Shown here: piece by piece, positions 53,198-61,727 of the stretch
Numbering within the stretch: position 1 is the first letter of the stretch
Layout of the letters: the number at the start of each line of letters is the position of its first letter
Assembly (NCBI RefSeq): GCF_000963865.1
Contig: NZ_CP011071.1
Location: 1,926,501 to 1,990,500, forward strand
Source of the DNA: Flagellimonas lutaonensis
GTDB taxonomy: Bacteria > Bacteroidota > Bacteroidia > Flavobacteriales > Flavobacteriaceae
Length of the DNA stretch: 64,000 bases
Direction of reading: 5' to 3'
The notes under the pieces: model-generated
What the model saw: the letters and a program-made list of their open reading frames with translations, nothing else
What the model was told of the DNA's origin: nothing
Databases searched by the model: none
Translations under genes and position numbers: made by a program

Positions 53198-53400
53198 TGA
53201 GTTTCGCATTCATCATAAGTTTCTTCATAAATTAACTCCATTTCATGGCCGTATAACCCGAATTCCTGTTGCATGTAAAGAGCAAATTGCCAAGCAATTT
53301 CGTGACAAAGCCTTCCATCTTCCATTGAGTCAGGCTTTGCATTTGTTGTTAAAATGCCTGATAGGCAGAAAAAAACTGCTAGAAAAAATGATTTCTTCAT
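53188..53400 (-). CDS. Small secreted cysteine peptide, module 4
   Basis: 70 residues from the ATG at 53400. Signal peptide (MKKSFFLAVFFCLSGILTTNA, cleavage near 21). Mature part: GRLCHEIAWQFALYMQQEFG, then a GLYGHEMELIYEETYDECETQWQ end; Cys 33 residues apart. The ATG lies 11 bases after the second 110-bp leader repeat. It overlaps GLPGLI copy 4. Confidence 0.7.
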   Translation of the reverse strand: MKKSFFLAVFFCLSGILTTNAKPDSMEDGRLCHEIAWQFALYMQQEFGLYGHEMELIYEETYDECETQWQ

Positions 53401-53411
53401 TTCCCAAAAAT

Positions 53412-53522
53412 TTAAAGTTAACAATTAGTGTTTTCCTTACTATTTGAATTAGCGCCAAAATGTAAGATTGTGTTAAAGTTGAAAAAAAAAAACCTGAAAA
53501 AAGAAAGAAAAAACTTAAAAAT
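53412..53522 (-). repeat. 110-bp duplicated leader/promoter, module 4 copy
   Basis: Counterpart of 52011-52120, starting 11 bases before the module 4 ATG. The minus strand carries TACATTTTG (53464-53456), a possible -7 element, giving a leader of about 50 bases. Confidence 0.75.
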
Positions 53523-53867
53523 TTTTACAGAAATTTTTTTGTGTTCTTTAAAGCGTCGTCATTGCGGTAAAACCTTTGTTTTTATATGAATTTTTTGTTA
53601 AAGAAATGATTTTCAGTTGTTTTGATAAGGGCTCTATTTTAAAAAAAAATGGACTTTTAACTATGTGTAGACTATTTTGTCAATCTTTCAGCAAGCAAGG
53701 CTTTGAGCGGAAAAGGTCTGGTACAAGAAGCAAAACCAACCTTAGGAAGGTCGGTGGAGAGCCCTTTTGGTTTAGCAGAAAATTTATCGGCCATCGCTGT
53801 ATTGCTATCGGCCTTATTTGTTGTATTTTTGGCTAAATTTTCCGTAATATCTCGGTAGAACAGAAAT
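53523..53867. other. Gene-free junction between the island and sucA with a decayed reading frame
   Basis: About 345 bases without a convincing gene. It holds the right copy of the 26-bp repeat (53711-53736). A frame open from 53661 to 53858 on the plus strand ends in a clear transmembrane helix (AIAVLLSALFVVFLAKF) nine bases before the sucA ATG; no good start codon or ribosome site is seen. It may be the 3' end of a gene cut off by the island. Confidence 0.45.
53711..53736. repeat. 26-bp direct repeat, right copy
   Basis: Identical over 26 bases to 45975-46000, whereas the flanks differ. It lies in the decayed reading frame rather than in a gene end. Confidence 0.8.
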
Positions 53868-56678
53868 ATGGATAAGTATTCCTTTCTAAACGCGGCGCAC
53901 ACCTCTTTTTTTGCTGAGCTTTACGACAGATATCTCACCAATCCTGATAGTATTGAACCCAGTTGGCGAGCATTCTTTCAAGGATTCGATTTTGGTTTGG
54001 AGAGTTCGTTGGACGAGCTCGATATCGACACCTCAAAAGACGGCGGCCTGACCAAGGTCAATGGCCAAATGGTTGAGGTGCCCCTATCGTTGCAAAAAGA
54101 ATTTCAGGTCATTCGCCTGATCGACGGATATCGCTCCCGCGGCCATCTGTTCACCAAAACAAATCCGGTTCGTGAAAGGCGCAAATATTCGCCCACCCTC
54201 GATATTGAGAACTTTGGGCTAAACGAAAACGATCTTGAAACGGTTTTTGATGCCGGCAGTATAATTGGTCTCGGGCCAAGCAAACTGAAAGACATTATCA
54301 GCCACCTAGAGCGCATTTATTGCGATGCCATTGGGGTGGAATATATGTACATACGATCGCCCGAACGCATCCAGTGGATACAAGATTGGCTGAACGTCAA
54401 TGACAACCATCCGAATTTTACGGCAGAGGAAAAGAAAAACATCCTCAGAAAATTGAACGAGGCAGTGTCGTTCGAAAGTTTTCTGCACACCAAATACGTC
54501 GGGCAAAAACGCTTCTCGTTAGAGGGTGGCGAATCACTTATACCTGCCCTGGACGTTATTATGGAAAAGGCGGCCGAAGCAGGGGTAAAACAATTTGTGA
54601 TGGGCATGGCCCACCGCGGCCGGCTAAATGTACTCACCAATATCTTTGGCAAATCACCAAAGGATATTTTCAGTGAATTTGATGGTAAAGATTATGAGGA
54701 GACCATATTTGATGGTGATGTAAAGTACCACTTGGGCTGGACCTCTAGGCGTGAAACCGATTCAGGTAGGGTAATCAATATGAACATTGCACCGAACCCT
54801 TCGCACCTAGAAACCGTCAGTGCCGTTGTAGAAGGTATTGCCCGGGCCAAACAAGACCGTTCGCACCAAGAAAACGCCTCAGAGGTATTGCCCATTTTGG
54901 TCCATGGCGATGCGGCCATAGCAGGGCAGGGCGTCGTGTACGAAGTGGTTCAAATGGCCCAGCTCGATGGGTACCGTACTGAGGGTACCATACATATTGT
55001 GGTAAACAACCAAATTGGTTTTACCACCAACTATCTCGATGCACGCTCATCGACCTATTGTACCGACGTTGCAAAGGTAACCTTGTCGCCCGTGCTGCAC
55101 GTCAATGCCGATGATGCGGAGGCGGTGGTACATGCATCGATCTTTGCCCTCGAATACCGAATGCGCTATAAGTGCGACGTGTTCTTGGATTTATTGGGAT
55201 ACCGAAAATATGGACACAACGAGGGCGATGAGCCCAAGTTTACACAGCCGGTATTGTACAAGGCGATTTCAAAACACAAGAACCCACGTGATATTTATGC
55301 CGAGAAATTGATTTCTGAGGGCATTATCGATGAGGGGTATCCGAAGCAGCTTGAAGAAGAATACAAAAGTCGGTTGGAAGAAGATCTACTCGATTCAAGA
55401 AAGGTTGAAAAGACAAGAATTACCCCCTTCATGCAAGATGAATGGGAAGGTTTCAAGCAGGTAACCGAAGAGGCCATGCTAAACCTGGTCGAAACTTCCT
55501 ATGATTTGAAAAAGTTGGATGAGGTGGCCGAAAGCATCACCAAACTCCCCGAAGACAAAAAATTCTTGCGCAAACTGGTCCGACTGGTCGAAAGTAGGCA
55601 CAAAATGTATTTTGAAGACAATAAGCTCGATTGGGCCATGGGCGAGTTGTTGGCCTATGCATCATTGCTTGAAGAGGGTTACGATGTGCGCATGACCGGG
55701 CAAGATGTTGAAAGGGGAACTTTTTCGCACCGTCATGCGGTGATCAAAACAGAGATGCACGAAGAAGAGGTCGTCTTGTTGAACGAAATGGGCAAGAACC
55801 AGAACGGCACTTTTCATATCTACAACTCACTCCTTTCAGAGTATGGTGTCATGGGCTTTGATTATGGTTATGCCATGGCCAGCCCGAAGACCCTGACCAT
55901 TTGGGAGGCACAGTTCGGCGACTTCAGCAACGGTGCCCAGATTGTGATCGACCAGTACATTTCGGCTGCGGAAGACAAGTGGAAACTGCAGAACGGGTTG
56001 GTGCTCTTTTTGCCGCATGGTTACGAAGGGCAGGGAGCCGAGCACTCCTCGGCCCGTATGGAGCGCTATTTACAACTTTGCGCCAAAGACAATATGTTTG
56101 TCGCCGATGTAACTACCCCGGCCAATATGTTCCATTTGTTGCGAAGACAGATGAAGGCCAACTTTCGAAAGCCCTTGGTGGTCTTTACGCCCAAAAGTCT
56201 CTTAAGGCATCCGAAGGTCGTCTCGACCAAAGAAGAGATGGCCCATGGCAGCTTTCAAATGTTGATCGATGATGAAACGGCCGATGTGTCCAAAATCAAG
56301 ATGCTGGTCTTCTGTACAGGAAAATTCTATTACGACCTGTTGGCAAAGCGGGAAGAGCTGGACCGAGATGATGTGGCCTTGGTGAGACTTGAGCAATTGT
56401 TTCCATTGCCTGCCGAGCAAATGCGGGCCATAATGAAGAAATATAAAAATGCCGATGATGTGGTGTGGGCCCAAGAAGAGCCCCGAAACATGGGGGCTTG
56501 GGGCTTTTTGCTGATGCACCTTGAAGAGGCAAAAAGTTTCCGGGTCTGCTCTAGAAGGTTTTATGGGGCGCCGGCAGCAGGCAGTGCTATACGATCCCAG
56601 CGTAGGCATGCACAGGTAATTGAATATGTTTTTGACAAGACAAAAGACAATACGGTTCGAAGAACAAACAAAGCATAA
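53868..56678 (+). CDS. sucA: 2-oxoglutarate dehydrogenase E1 component
   Basis: 936 residues. N-terminal E1 extension with SFLNAAHTSFFAELYDRYL, LIDGYRSRGHLFTKTNP, the ThDP-binding region with GMAHRGRLNVL, HGDAAIAGQGVVYE and NNQIGFTT, a transketolase-like pyrimidine domain with MTGQDVERGTFSHRHAV, and the C-terminal WAQEEPRNMGAW region. It decarboxylates 2-oxoglutarate in the TCA cycle. sucB follows after 12 bases. Confidence 0.97.
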   Translation: MDKYSFLNAAHTSFFAELYDRYLTNPDSIEPSWRAFFQGFDFGLESSLDELDIDTSKDGGLTKVNGQMVEVPLSLQKEFQVIRLIDGYRSRGHLFTKTNPVRERRKYSPTLDIENFGLNENDLETVFDAGSIIGLGPSKLKDIISHLERIYCDAIGVEYMYIRSPERIQWIQDWLNVNDNHPNFTAEEKKNILRKLNEAVSFESFLHTKYVGQKRFSLEGGESLIPALDVIMEKAAEAGVKQFVMGMAHRGRLNVLTNIFGKSPKDIFSEFDGKDYEETIFDGDVKYHLGWTSRRETDSGRVINMNIAPNPSHLETVSAVVEGIARAKQDRSHQENASEVLPILVHGDAAIAGQGVVYEVVQMAQLDGYRTEGTIHIVVNNQIGFTTNYLDARSSTYCTDVAKVTLSPVLHVNADDAEAVVHASIFALEYRMRYKCDVFLDLLGYRKYGHNEGDEPKFTQPVLYKAISKHKNPRDIYAEKLISEGIIDEGYPKQLEEEYKSRLEEDLLDSRKVEKTRITPFMQDEWEGFKQVTEEAMLNLVETSYDLKKLDEVAESITKLPEDKKFLRKLVRLVESRHKMYFEDNKLDWAMGELLAYASLLEEGYDVRMTGQDVERGTFSHRHAVIKTEMHEEEVVLLNEMGKNQNGTFHIYNSLLSEYGVMGFDYGYAMASPKTLTIWEAQFGDFSNGAQIVIDQYISAAEDKWKLQNGLVLFLPHGYEGQGAEHSSARMERYLQLCAKDNMFVADVTTPANMFHLLRRQMKANFRKPLVVFTPKSLLRHPKVVSTKEEMAHGSFQMLIDDETADVSKIKMLVFCTGKFYYDLLAKREELDRDDVALVRLEQLFPLPAEQMRAIMKKYKNADDVVWAQEEPRNMGAWGFLLMHLEEAKSFRVCSRRFYGAPAAGSAIRSQRRHAQVIEYVFDKTKDNTVRRTNKA

Positions 56679-56690
56679 ACTAAAAGCAAT

Positions 56691-57923
56691 ATGGTTTTAG
56701 AAATGAAAGTGCCCTCGCCGGGCGAATCCATAACAGAGGTCGAAATAGCACAGTGGTTGGTCGAAGACGGTGATTATGTTGAAAAAGACCAGGCAATTGC
56801 CGAGGTGGATTCTGACAAGGCCACCCTTGAGCTTCCCGCTGAAGAAAGTGGCATCATAACCCTCAAGGCCGAAGAGGGCGACGCCGTGGCGGTTGGCGAA
56901 GTGGTATGTTTGATCGATACCAGTGCCGAAAAACCCGCCGGCGCAAAAGAGAAGGCTGAAAAAAAGGCGCCTTCTGAAACAACTGAGGAAAAAAAGGAAT
57001 CGAAAGCGGCGGAGGAAAAGAAAGAAACAGCCAATAAAGAGACCTACGCATCAGGAACCCCTTCCCCAGCGGCCAAAAAAATATTGGACGAAAAGGGGAT
57101 TCCAGCAAAAGATGTTAAAGGTACCGGCCGCGATGGCCGCATCACCAAGGAAGATGCCGTCAAAGCTGTGCCCTCAATGGGTACCCCGGCCGGTGGCAAT
57201 AGAGGAAAGACCCGCACAAAACTTTCGATGCTTCGCAGAAAGGTGGCCGAGCGGTTGGTTGCTGCCAAGAACGAAACGGCTATGTTGACCACTTTTAATG
57301 AGGTCGATATGTCTGCCATCTTTGAGTTGAGGAAAAAATATAAAGAAGAGTTTAAGGAAAAACACGGGGTGAGCCTCGGCTTTATGTCGTTCTTCACCAA
57401 AGCGGTGATTCGCGCACTTCAAATGTATCCTGCAGTGAACTCAATGATCGATGGCAAAGAGATGGTCACCTATGACTTCTGCGACATCAGTATTGCGGTC
57501 TCTGGTCCCAAGGGCTTGATGGTGCCCGTAATCCGTAATGCTGAGAACCTTACCTTCAGGGGTATTGAGGCTGAGGTAAAACGATTGGCAATACGGGCCC
57601 GTGACGGGCAGATTACGGTTGATGAAATGACAGGCGGCACCTTCACCATTTCTAATGGCGGTGTCTTCGGCTCCATGTTGTCGACCCCTATCATTAACCC
57701 GCCCCAAAGTGGAATCTTGGGCATGCACAATATTGTTGAGCGGCCGATTGTCAGGGATGGAGCCATTGCCATTGCCCCCATAATGTATGTGGCCCTTTCT
57801 TACGACCATAGAATAATTGACGGAAGAGAGTCGGTCGGTTTCTTGGTGGCCGTAAAAGAAGCCTTGGAAAGTCCTGAAGAACTATTGATGGATGGTGATG
57901 TAAAGAAAGCACTAGAGTTGTAA
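56691..57923 (+). CDS. sucB: 2-oxoglutarate dehydrogenase E2, dihydrolipoyl succinyltransferase
   Basis: 410 residues. Lipoyl domain with K43 in DSDKATLEL, an A/E/K-rich linker, an E3-binding domain (about 122-160, SPAAKKILDEKGI), and the catalytic domain with SYDHRIIDGRE (H373, D377). It transfers the succinyl group to CoA. A terminator follows. E3 is not in the window. Confidence 0.96.
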   Translation: MVLEMKVPSPGESITEVEIAQWLVEDGDYVEKDQAIAEVDSDKATLELPAEESGIITLKAEEGDAVAVGEVVCLIDTSAEKPAGAKEKAEKKAPSETTEEKKESKAAEEKKETANKETYASGTPSPAAKKILDEKGIPAKDVKGTGRDGRITKEDAVKAVPSMGTPAGGNRGKTRTKLSMLRRKVAERLVAAKNETAMLTTFNEVDMSAIFELRKKYKEEFKEKHGVSLGFMSFFTKAVIRALQMYPAVNSMIDGKEMVTYDFCDISIAVSGPKGLMVPVIRNAENLTFRGIEAEVKRLAIRARDGQITVDEMTGGTFTISNGGVFGSMLSTPIINPPQSGILGMHNIVERPIVRDGAIAIAPIMYVALSYDHRIIDGRESVGFLVAVKEALESPEELLMDGDVKKALEL

Positions 57924-57947
57924 AACAGACCGCTTCTGACGATAGAG

Positions 57948-57982
57948 ACCTGCAGGACAATTACGTTTTGCAGGTTTTTTTG
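57948..57982 (+). terminator. Rho-independent terminator after sucB
   Basis: ACCTGCA (57948-57954) and TGCAGGT (57969-57975) form the stem, followed by TTTTTTTG. Confidence 0.85.
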
Positions 57983-57997
57983 TTTATAAGTGGGAAA

Positions 57998-58441
57998 CTA
58001 TTTTGTTTTTAGATAGAGCCTTTTTTTCTTGTAATCTATTATGGCCTTCGCCTTTTTCAAGATATCGGCACCAATGATACCTTCGACAGGTTGTGCATTT
58101 TGATTCGTCAACGCTTGGTTTACATGCGAGAGGTCAAAGACTACGATCTTTTGTTTCTTGGTTTTCCATTTCCCGATTTCGATGTGGTTCTTTGTCGAGA
58201 CCAAGGTTTCCATATCTACGGCACCGGCCCCTGCCGCCTTGACTTCCGATTCTTCAGAGGCCATCTTGAAAAACTCCAGCTTATCGACGCCGATGCAGGT
58301 GTTTGAGGCTCCGGTATCCAAAATAAAACGACCGAAAATGCCATTTATCTTGGCCGAAAGTTCAAAATGGTTGGTGTCGGTAAGAACCAGGGGCACCTGG
58401 ATGTAATCTTTTTTTTGAAGAAATTTCTTGAGTGATTTCAT
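57998..58441 (-). CDS. Retropepsin-like aspartic protease domain protein
   Basis: 147 residues. FILDTGASNTCIG (D42-T-G-A) is the catalytic motif of clan AA single-domain proteases, and a second hydrophobic motif GIIGADILKKAKAIIDY corresponds to the flap-proximal ILG region. Such proteases act as homodimers. There is no signal peptide. It is convergent with sucB and divergent, by 28 bases, from tatD. Confidence 0.87.
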   Translation of the reverse strand: MKSLKKFLQKKDYIQVPLVLTDTNHFELSAKINGIFGRFILDTGASNTCIGVDKLEFFKMASEESEVKAAGAGAVDMETLVSTKNHIEIGKWKTKKQKIVVFDLSHVNQALTNQNAQPVEGIIGADILKKAKAIIDYKKKRLYLKTK

Positions 58442-58469
58442 TTGTTTCAGATAAGTCTATTTTTGCGGT

Positions 58470-59237
58470 ATGGTTTTAACCGATACCCATACACATCTTT
58501 ACAGCGAGGCTTTTGACGAAGATAGAAAAGAAATGATGTCGCGGGCCATGCAAGCAGGGGTAAAGCGTTTTTTTGTGCCGGCCATAGACTCAACCTATAC
58601 CCAGGCCATGTTGGATTTGGAAGCCGCCTATCCAGAGAATGTTTTTTTAATGACGGGGCTACATCCCACCCATGTGAAGGAAAATTATAAAGAAGAGCTC
58701 GAGCATGTTGAAAGGATGTTGTCGCAGCATACTTTCTATGCCATAGGGGAGATAGGCATAGACCTTTATTGGGACAAGACTTTTTTTAAGCAGCAGCAAG
58801 AAGCCTTTAGGCAACAGATTCGACTGGCCAAAAAGAATAAGCTGCCCATTGTGATACATTGCAGGGAGTCGTTCGATGAGATTTTTGAGATATTGGAGGA
58901 AGAAAAAGATGAGGTCCTTCGGGGAATCTTCCATTGCTTTACAGGCACCCTTGAGCAGGCCAACAAGGCACTGGACTATAATATGAAGTTGGGTATTGGA
59001 GGGGTCGTCACCTTCAAAAATGGAAAGATTGACCAATTTTTGAACCAAATAGATTTGCGCCATATCGTTTTAGAGACCGATGCGCCCTACCTTTCGCCAG
59101 TGCCCTATCGCGGTAAACGTAACGAAAGTGCTTACCTAAAGCTTGTGCTCGAAAAACTGGCCACCCTGTACGGTGTGTCACAGAAACATATTGCAAATAT
59201 CACCACCGACAACTCAAAAGAGGTTTTCGGTATCTAA
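58470..59237 (+). CDS. tatD: TatD-family deoxyribonuclease/hydrolase
   Basis: 255 residues. Metal ligands in DTHTHL (D5, H7, H9), AIGEIGID, VIHCRES, FHCFTG and LETDAPYLSP; the set is complete. TatD/YcfH proteins are metal-dependent 3'-5' DNases involved in DNA repair. It is followed after 9 bases by ansA. Confidence 0.93.
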   Translation: MVLTDTHTHLYSEAFDEDRKEMMSRAMQAGVKRFFVPAIDSTYTQAMLDLEAAYPENVFLMTGLHPTHVKENYKEELEHVERMLSQHTFYAIGEIGIDLYWDKTFFKQQQEAFRQQIRLAKKNKLPIVIHCRESFDEIFEILEEEKDEVLRGIFHCFTGTLEQANKALDYNMKLGIGGVVTFKNGKIDQFLNQIDLRHIVLETDAPYLSPVPYRGKRNESAYLKLVLEKLATLYGVSQKHIANITTDNSKEVFGI

Positions 59238-59246
59238 CATAGCATC

Positions 59247-60278
59247 ATGGGCGATACGACCAATATTTTGTTGATCTACACCGGGGGCACCATTGGCATG
59301 GTGAAAGATTATGAAACCGGGGCCTTGAGGGCATTTGACTTTGATGACCTTATGGCCAACATTCCAGAGTTGAACCAGTTGGATTGCCAAATCGACGGTG
59401 TTTCATTTGAGGAACCCATCGATTCTTCCAATATGAACCTCCACCATTGGGGGTCCATTGCCACCTTGATTGAAGAAAACTATCAGGCCTATGACGGTTT
59501 TGTGGTATTGCATGGCAGTGATACCATGAGTTACTCAGGGGCCGCACTTAGCTTTATGTTAGAGAATTTGGCGAAGCCCGTGATCTTTACAGGTTCGCAA
59601 TTGCCCATTGGCGATTTGCGTACCGACGCAAAAGAAAACCTGATCACTTCAATACAAATTGCTTCCTTGCAAGAAAATGGGCAACCCGTGGTGCAAGAGG
59701 TGTGCCTATATTTCGAGTATAAACTGTACCGTGCCAATAGAACCACCAAATTGAATGCTGAACATTTCGAGGCCTTTGCCTCGATGAACTATCCGCCCTT
59801 GGCCGAGTCGGGCGTTCATCTTAAGGTCAACCATGCGCAGTTAATGAAGGCCAATGGTGGGCAAAAACCCTTTAGAGTGTTAAAAAGCATGGATGCCAGT
59901 GTCGGCATACTAAAATTGTTTCCAGGTATGGGCCAAGACTTCTTGAAGGCGGTTTTGAATGCGCCAAATATTCGTGCGCTTGTGTTGGAAACGTATGGTG
60001 CAGGCAACGCACCTACAGACGATTGGTTTCTTGATGAACTGAAAAAAGCCATTGAGCGGGGCTTGCATATTATAAATGTAACCCAATGCTCAGGGGGCAG
60101 TGTGGCCATGGGCCAATATGAAACCAGTAGAAGCCTAAAGCAACTAGAACTAGTTAACGGTAAAGATATTACCACCGAAGCGGCGGTTGCCAAAGCCATG
60201 TGGCTTTTGGGCAATGGCTACTCTGATGATGACTTCAAATCAAAATTCGAAGCGACTCTAAGAGGGGAAATGAACTGA
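59247..60278 (+). CDS. ansA: Type I L-asparaginase
   Basis: 343 residues. Catalytic motifs YTGGTIGM (T15 nucleophile) and VLHGSDTMSYSGAAL (second Thr and Asp), and FTGSQLPIGDLRTDA. There is no signal peptide, as in cytoplasmic type I enzymes. It hydrolyses asparagine to aspartate and ammonia. Probably co-transcribed with tatD. Confidence 0.94.
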   Translation: MGDTTNILLIYTGGTIGMVKDYETGALRAFDFDDLMANIPELNQLDCQIDGVSFEEPIDSSNMNLHHWGSIATLIEENYQAYDGFVVLHGSDTMSYSGAALSFMLENLAKPVIFTGSQLPIGDLRTDAKENLITSIQIASLQENGQPVVQEVCLYFEYKLYRANRTTKLNAEHFEAFASMNYPPLAESGVHLKVNHAQLMKANGGQKPFRVLKSMDASVGILKLFPGMGQDFLKAVLNAPNIRALVLETYGAGNAPTDDWFLDELKKAIERGLHIINVTQCSGGSVAMGQYETSRSLKQLELVNGKDITTEAAVAKAMWLLGNGYSDDDFKSKFEATLRGEMN

Positions 60279-60347
60279 AATTAACGCTTCAAAAATTTCG
60301 TTTAATGCCATTTTTTTTGTTTATTGTTCGGCCTAACTATGGTAAAT

Positions 60348-60436
60348 AGAGAGGTGGCCGAGTGGTCGAAGGCGCACGCCTGGAAAGTGTGTATCCGCTT
60401 AACGGCGGATCGAGGGTTCGAATCCCTTCCTCTCTG
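60348..60436 (+). tRNA. tRNA-Ser (GGA)
   Basis: 89 bases. Acceptor arms AGAGAGG/CCTCTCT with discriminator G, D arm GGCCGAGTGGTCGAAGGC, anticodon GGA in the loop CTGGAAA, a long variable arm, and GGTTCGAATCC in the T arm. The long variable arm and the anticodon identify serine. CCA is not encoded. Confidence 0.96.
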
Positions 60437-60513
60437 CTGGGTTCTTTATTTTTTGGTAACAAAAATTTTATATCTTTAAACATTATTAACTAACTAAATT
60501 TAAGTTTGAGAAA

Positions 60514-61248
60514 ATGAAAAAAATATCCTTTACTCTGGCTACTGCCGGAATGTTTATCTTGGGAACTACAACGGCATCTGCTGCCTTAATACAAGATGAA
60601 GCTGCCGCTGAGGCCAGCAAAGGTTTCACACAAGTACTGAAAGAACAATTTATTCAAGGGGGTCCTGCCTTCATGGGAATCGTTCTTCTGTGTTTGATAT
60701 TGGGATTGGCCGTTGCTATCGAAAGAATTATATATCTGAATCTGGCAAGCACCAATTCCGCCAAATTGAGACAAGAAGTCGAGGATGCACTGGCGTCAGG
60801 AGGCGTTGAGGCAGCCAAAGAAGTTTGTCGAAACACAAAAGGCCCCGTTGCCTCTATCTATTACCAAGGGTTGGACCGCGCTGGCGAAGGACTTGAGTCT
60901 GCTGAAAAAGCGGTTGTTGCCTATGGCGGTGTTCAAATGGGCCAGTTAGAGAAAAATGTTTCATGGTTGTCACTCTTTATCGCCATTGCGCCCATGCTTG
61001 GGTTCATGGGTACGGTAATCGGTATGATCCAGGCCTTCCAGAAAATTGCTGCGGTGGGTAACTTGAGTGCATCGTTGATTGCGGGTGATATCCAAGTGGC
61101 GTTATTGACCACGGTATTCGGTTTGATCACGGCCATTATCCTTCAAATCTTTTACAACTACATCATTGCTAAAATTGACAGTATTGTAAACGACATGGAA
61201 GATTCGTCAATTGCATTGATCGATATGTTGGCAGCACACAAAAAATAA
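60514..61248 (+). CDS. exbB: ExbB/TolQ/MotA-family proton channel subunit
   Basis: 244 residues. A signal-like N-terminal hydrophobic segment (about 8-25), a helix at 50-72, a cytoplasmic loop, and two helices at about 150-172 and 190-215 with LSLFIAIAPMLGFMGTVIGMIQAF and LIAGDIQVALLTTVFGL, the MotA/TolQ/ExbB signature. With ExbD it drives TonB by proton motive force. A possible promoter (TTTG at 60452, TATCTTTA at 60471-60478) lies just downstream of the tRNA. Confidence 0.93.
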   Translation: MKKISFTLATAGMFILGTTTASAALIQDEAAAEASKGFTQVLKEQFIQGGPAFMGIVLLCLILGLAVAIERIIYLNLASTNSAKLRQEVEDALASGGVEAAKEVCRNTKGPVASIYYQGLDRAGEGLESAEKAVVAYGGVQMGQLEKNVSWLSLFIAIAPMLGFMGTVIGMIQAFQKIAAVGNLSASLIAGDIQVALLTTVFGLITAIILQIFYNYIIAKIDSIVNDMEDSSIALIDMLAAHKK

Positions 61249-61275
61249 TACCCAACCGAATAAATCATACATGAT

Positions 61276-61716
61276 ATGAACAAAATTGTTAGAATAGTAC
61301 TCATCATAATCGGCCTGGTAGCTGCAGTTCTGTGGTTTTCCATGCCTGATGGTGATGATCCCAATGCCATCAACAGTACGCCATTGAACTTAATGTTCTG
61401 GATTATGTACCTGCTGTTGGCGATAGCTGTGATTTTCAGCCTGTTTTTTGGCCTCAAAAAACTTTTTAGTAATCCTGCCAGCTTGAAAAAAACACTTTTC
61501 GCCTTGGCCGGATTAGCAGTAATTGTGGCGATATCATATGGACTTTCATCTGATAATGCGGCAGTTGTGAGTGCCATGGCCGATAGGGGTGTTGAAACTA
61601 CAGAGAGTACGGTCAAAACCATTGGTATGGGGCTTAACGTATTCTTTATATTGACTGCAATCGCTGTCGCTTTGATGGTGATACCAGGTCTAAAGAAAAT
61701 GTTTACCGGTAGATAA
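61276..61716 (+). CDS. Membrane protein between exbB and exbD
   Basis: 146 residues with about four hydrophobic helices (3-22, 40-60, 70-90 and 115-138), no catalytic motif, and a DGDDPNAINSTPLN loop. It sits in the exbB-exbD cluster with 27 and 11 base gaps and is conserved in this place in flavobacterial clusters as far as I recall. It could be an accessory subunit of the Ton motor; no function is known. Confidence 0.75.
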   Translation: MNKIVRIVLIIIGLVAAVLWFSMPDGDDPNAINSTPLNLMFWIMYLLLAIAVIFSLFFGLKKLFSNPASLKKTLFALAGLAVIVAISYGLSSDNAAVVSAMADRGVETTESTVKTIGMGLNVFFILTAIAVALMVIPGLKKMFTGR

Positions 61717-61727
61717 AAAATAAGATT

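Noticed and set aside
53576-53836. 86-codon plus-strand frame before sucA as a gene
   Set aside because: No homology pattern, poor codon use, and the neighbouring frame shows a better though decayed membrane segment.
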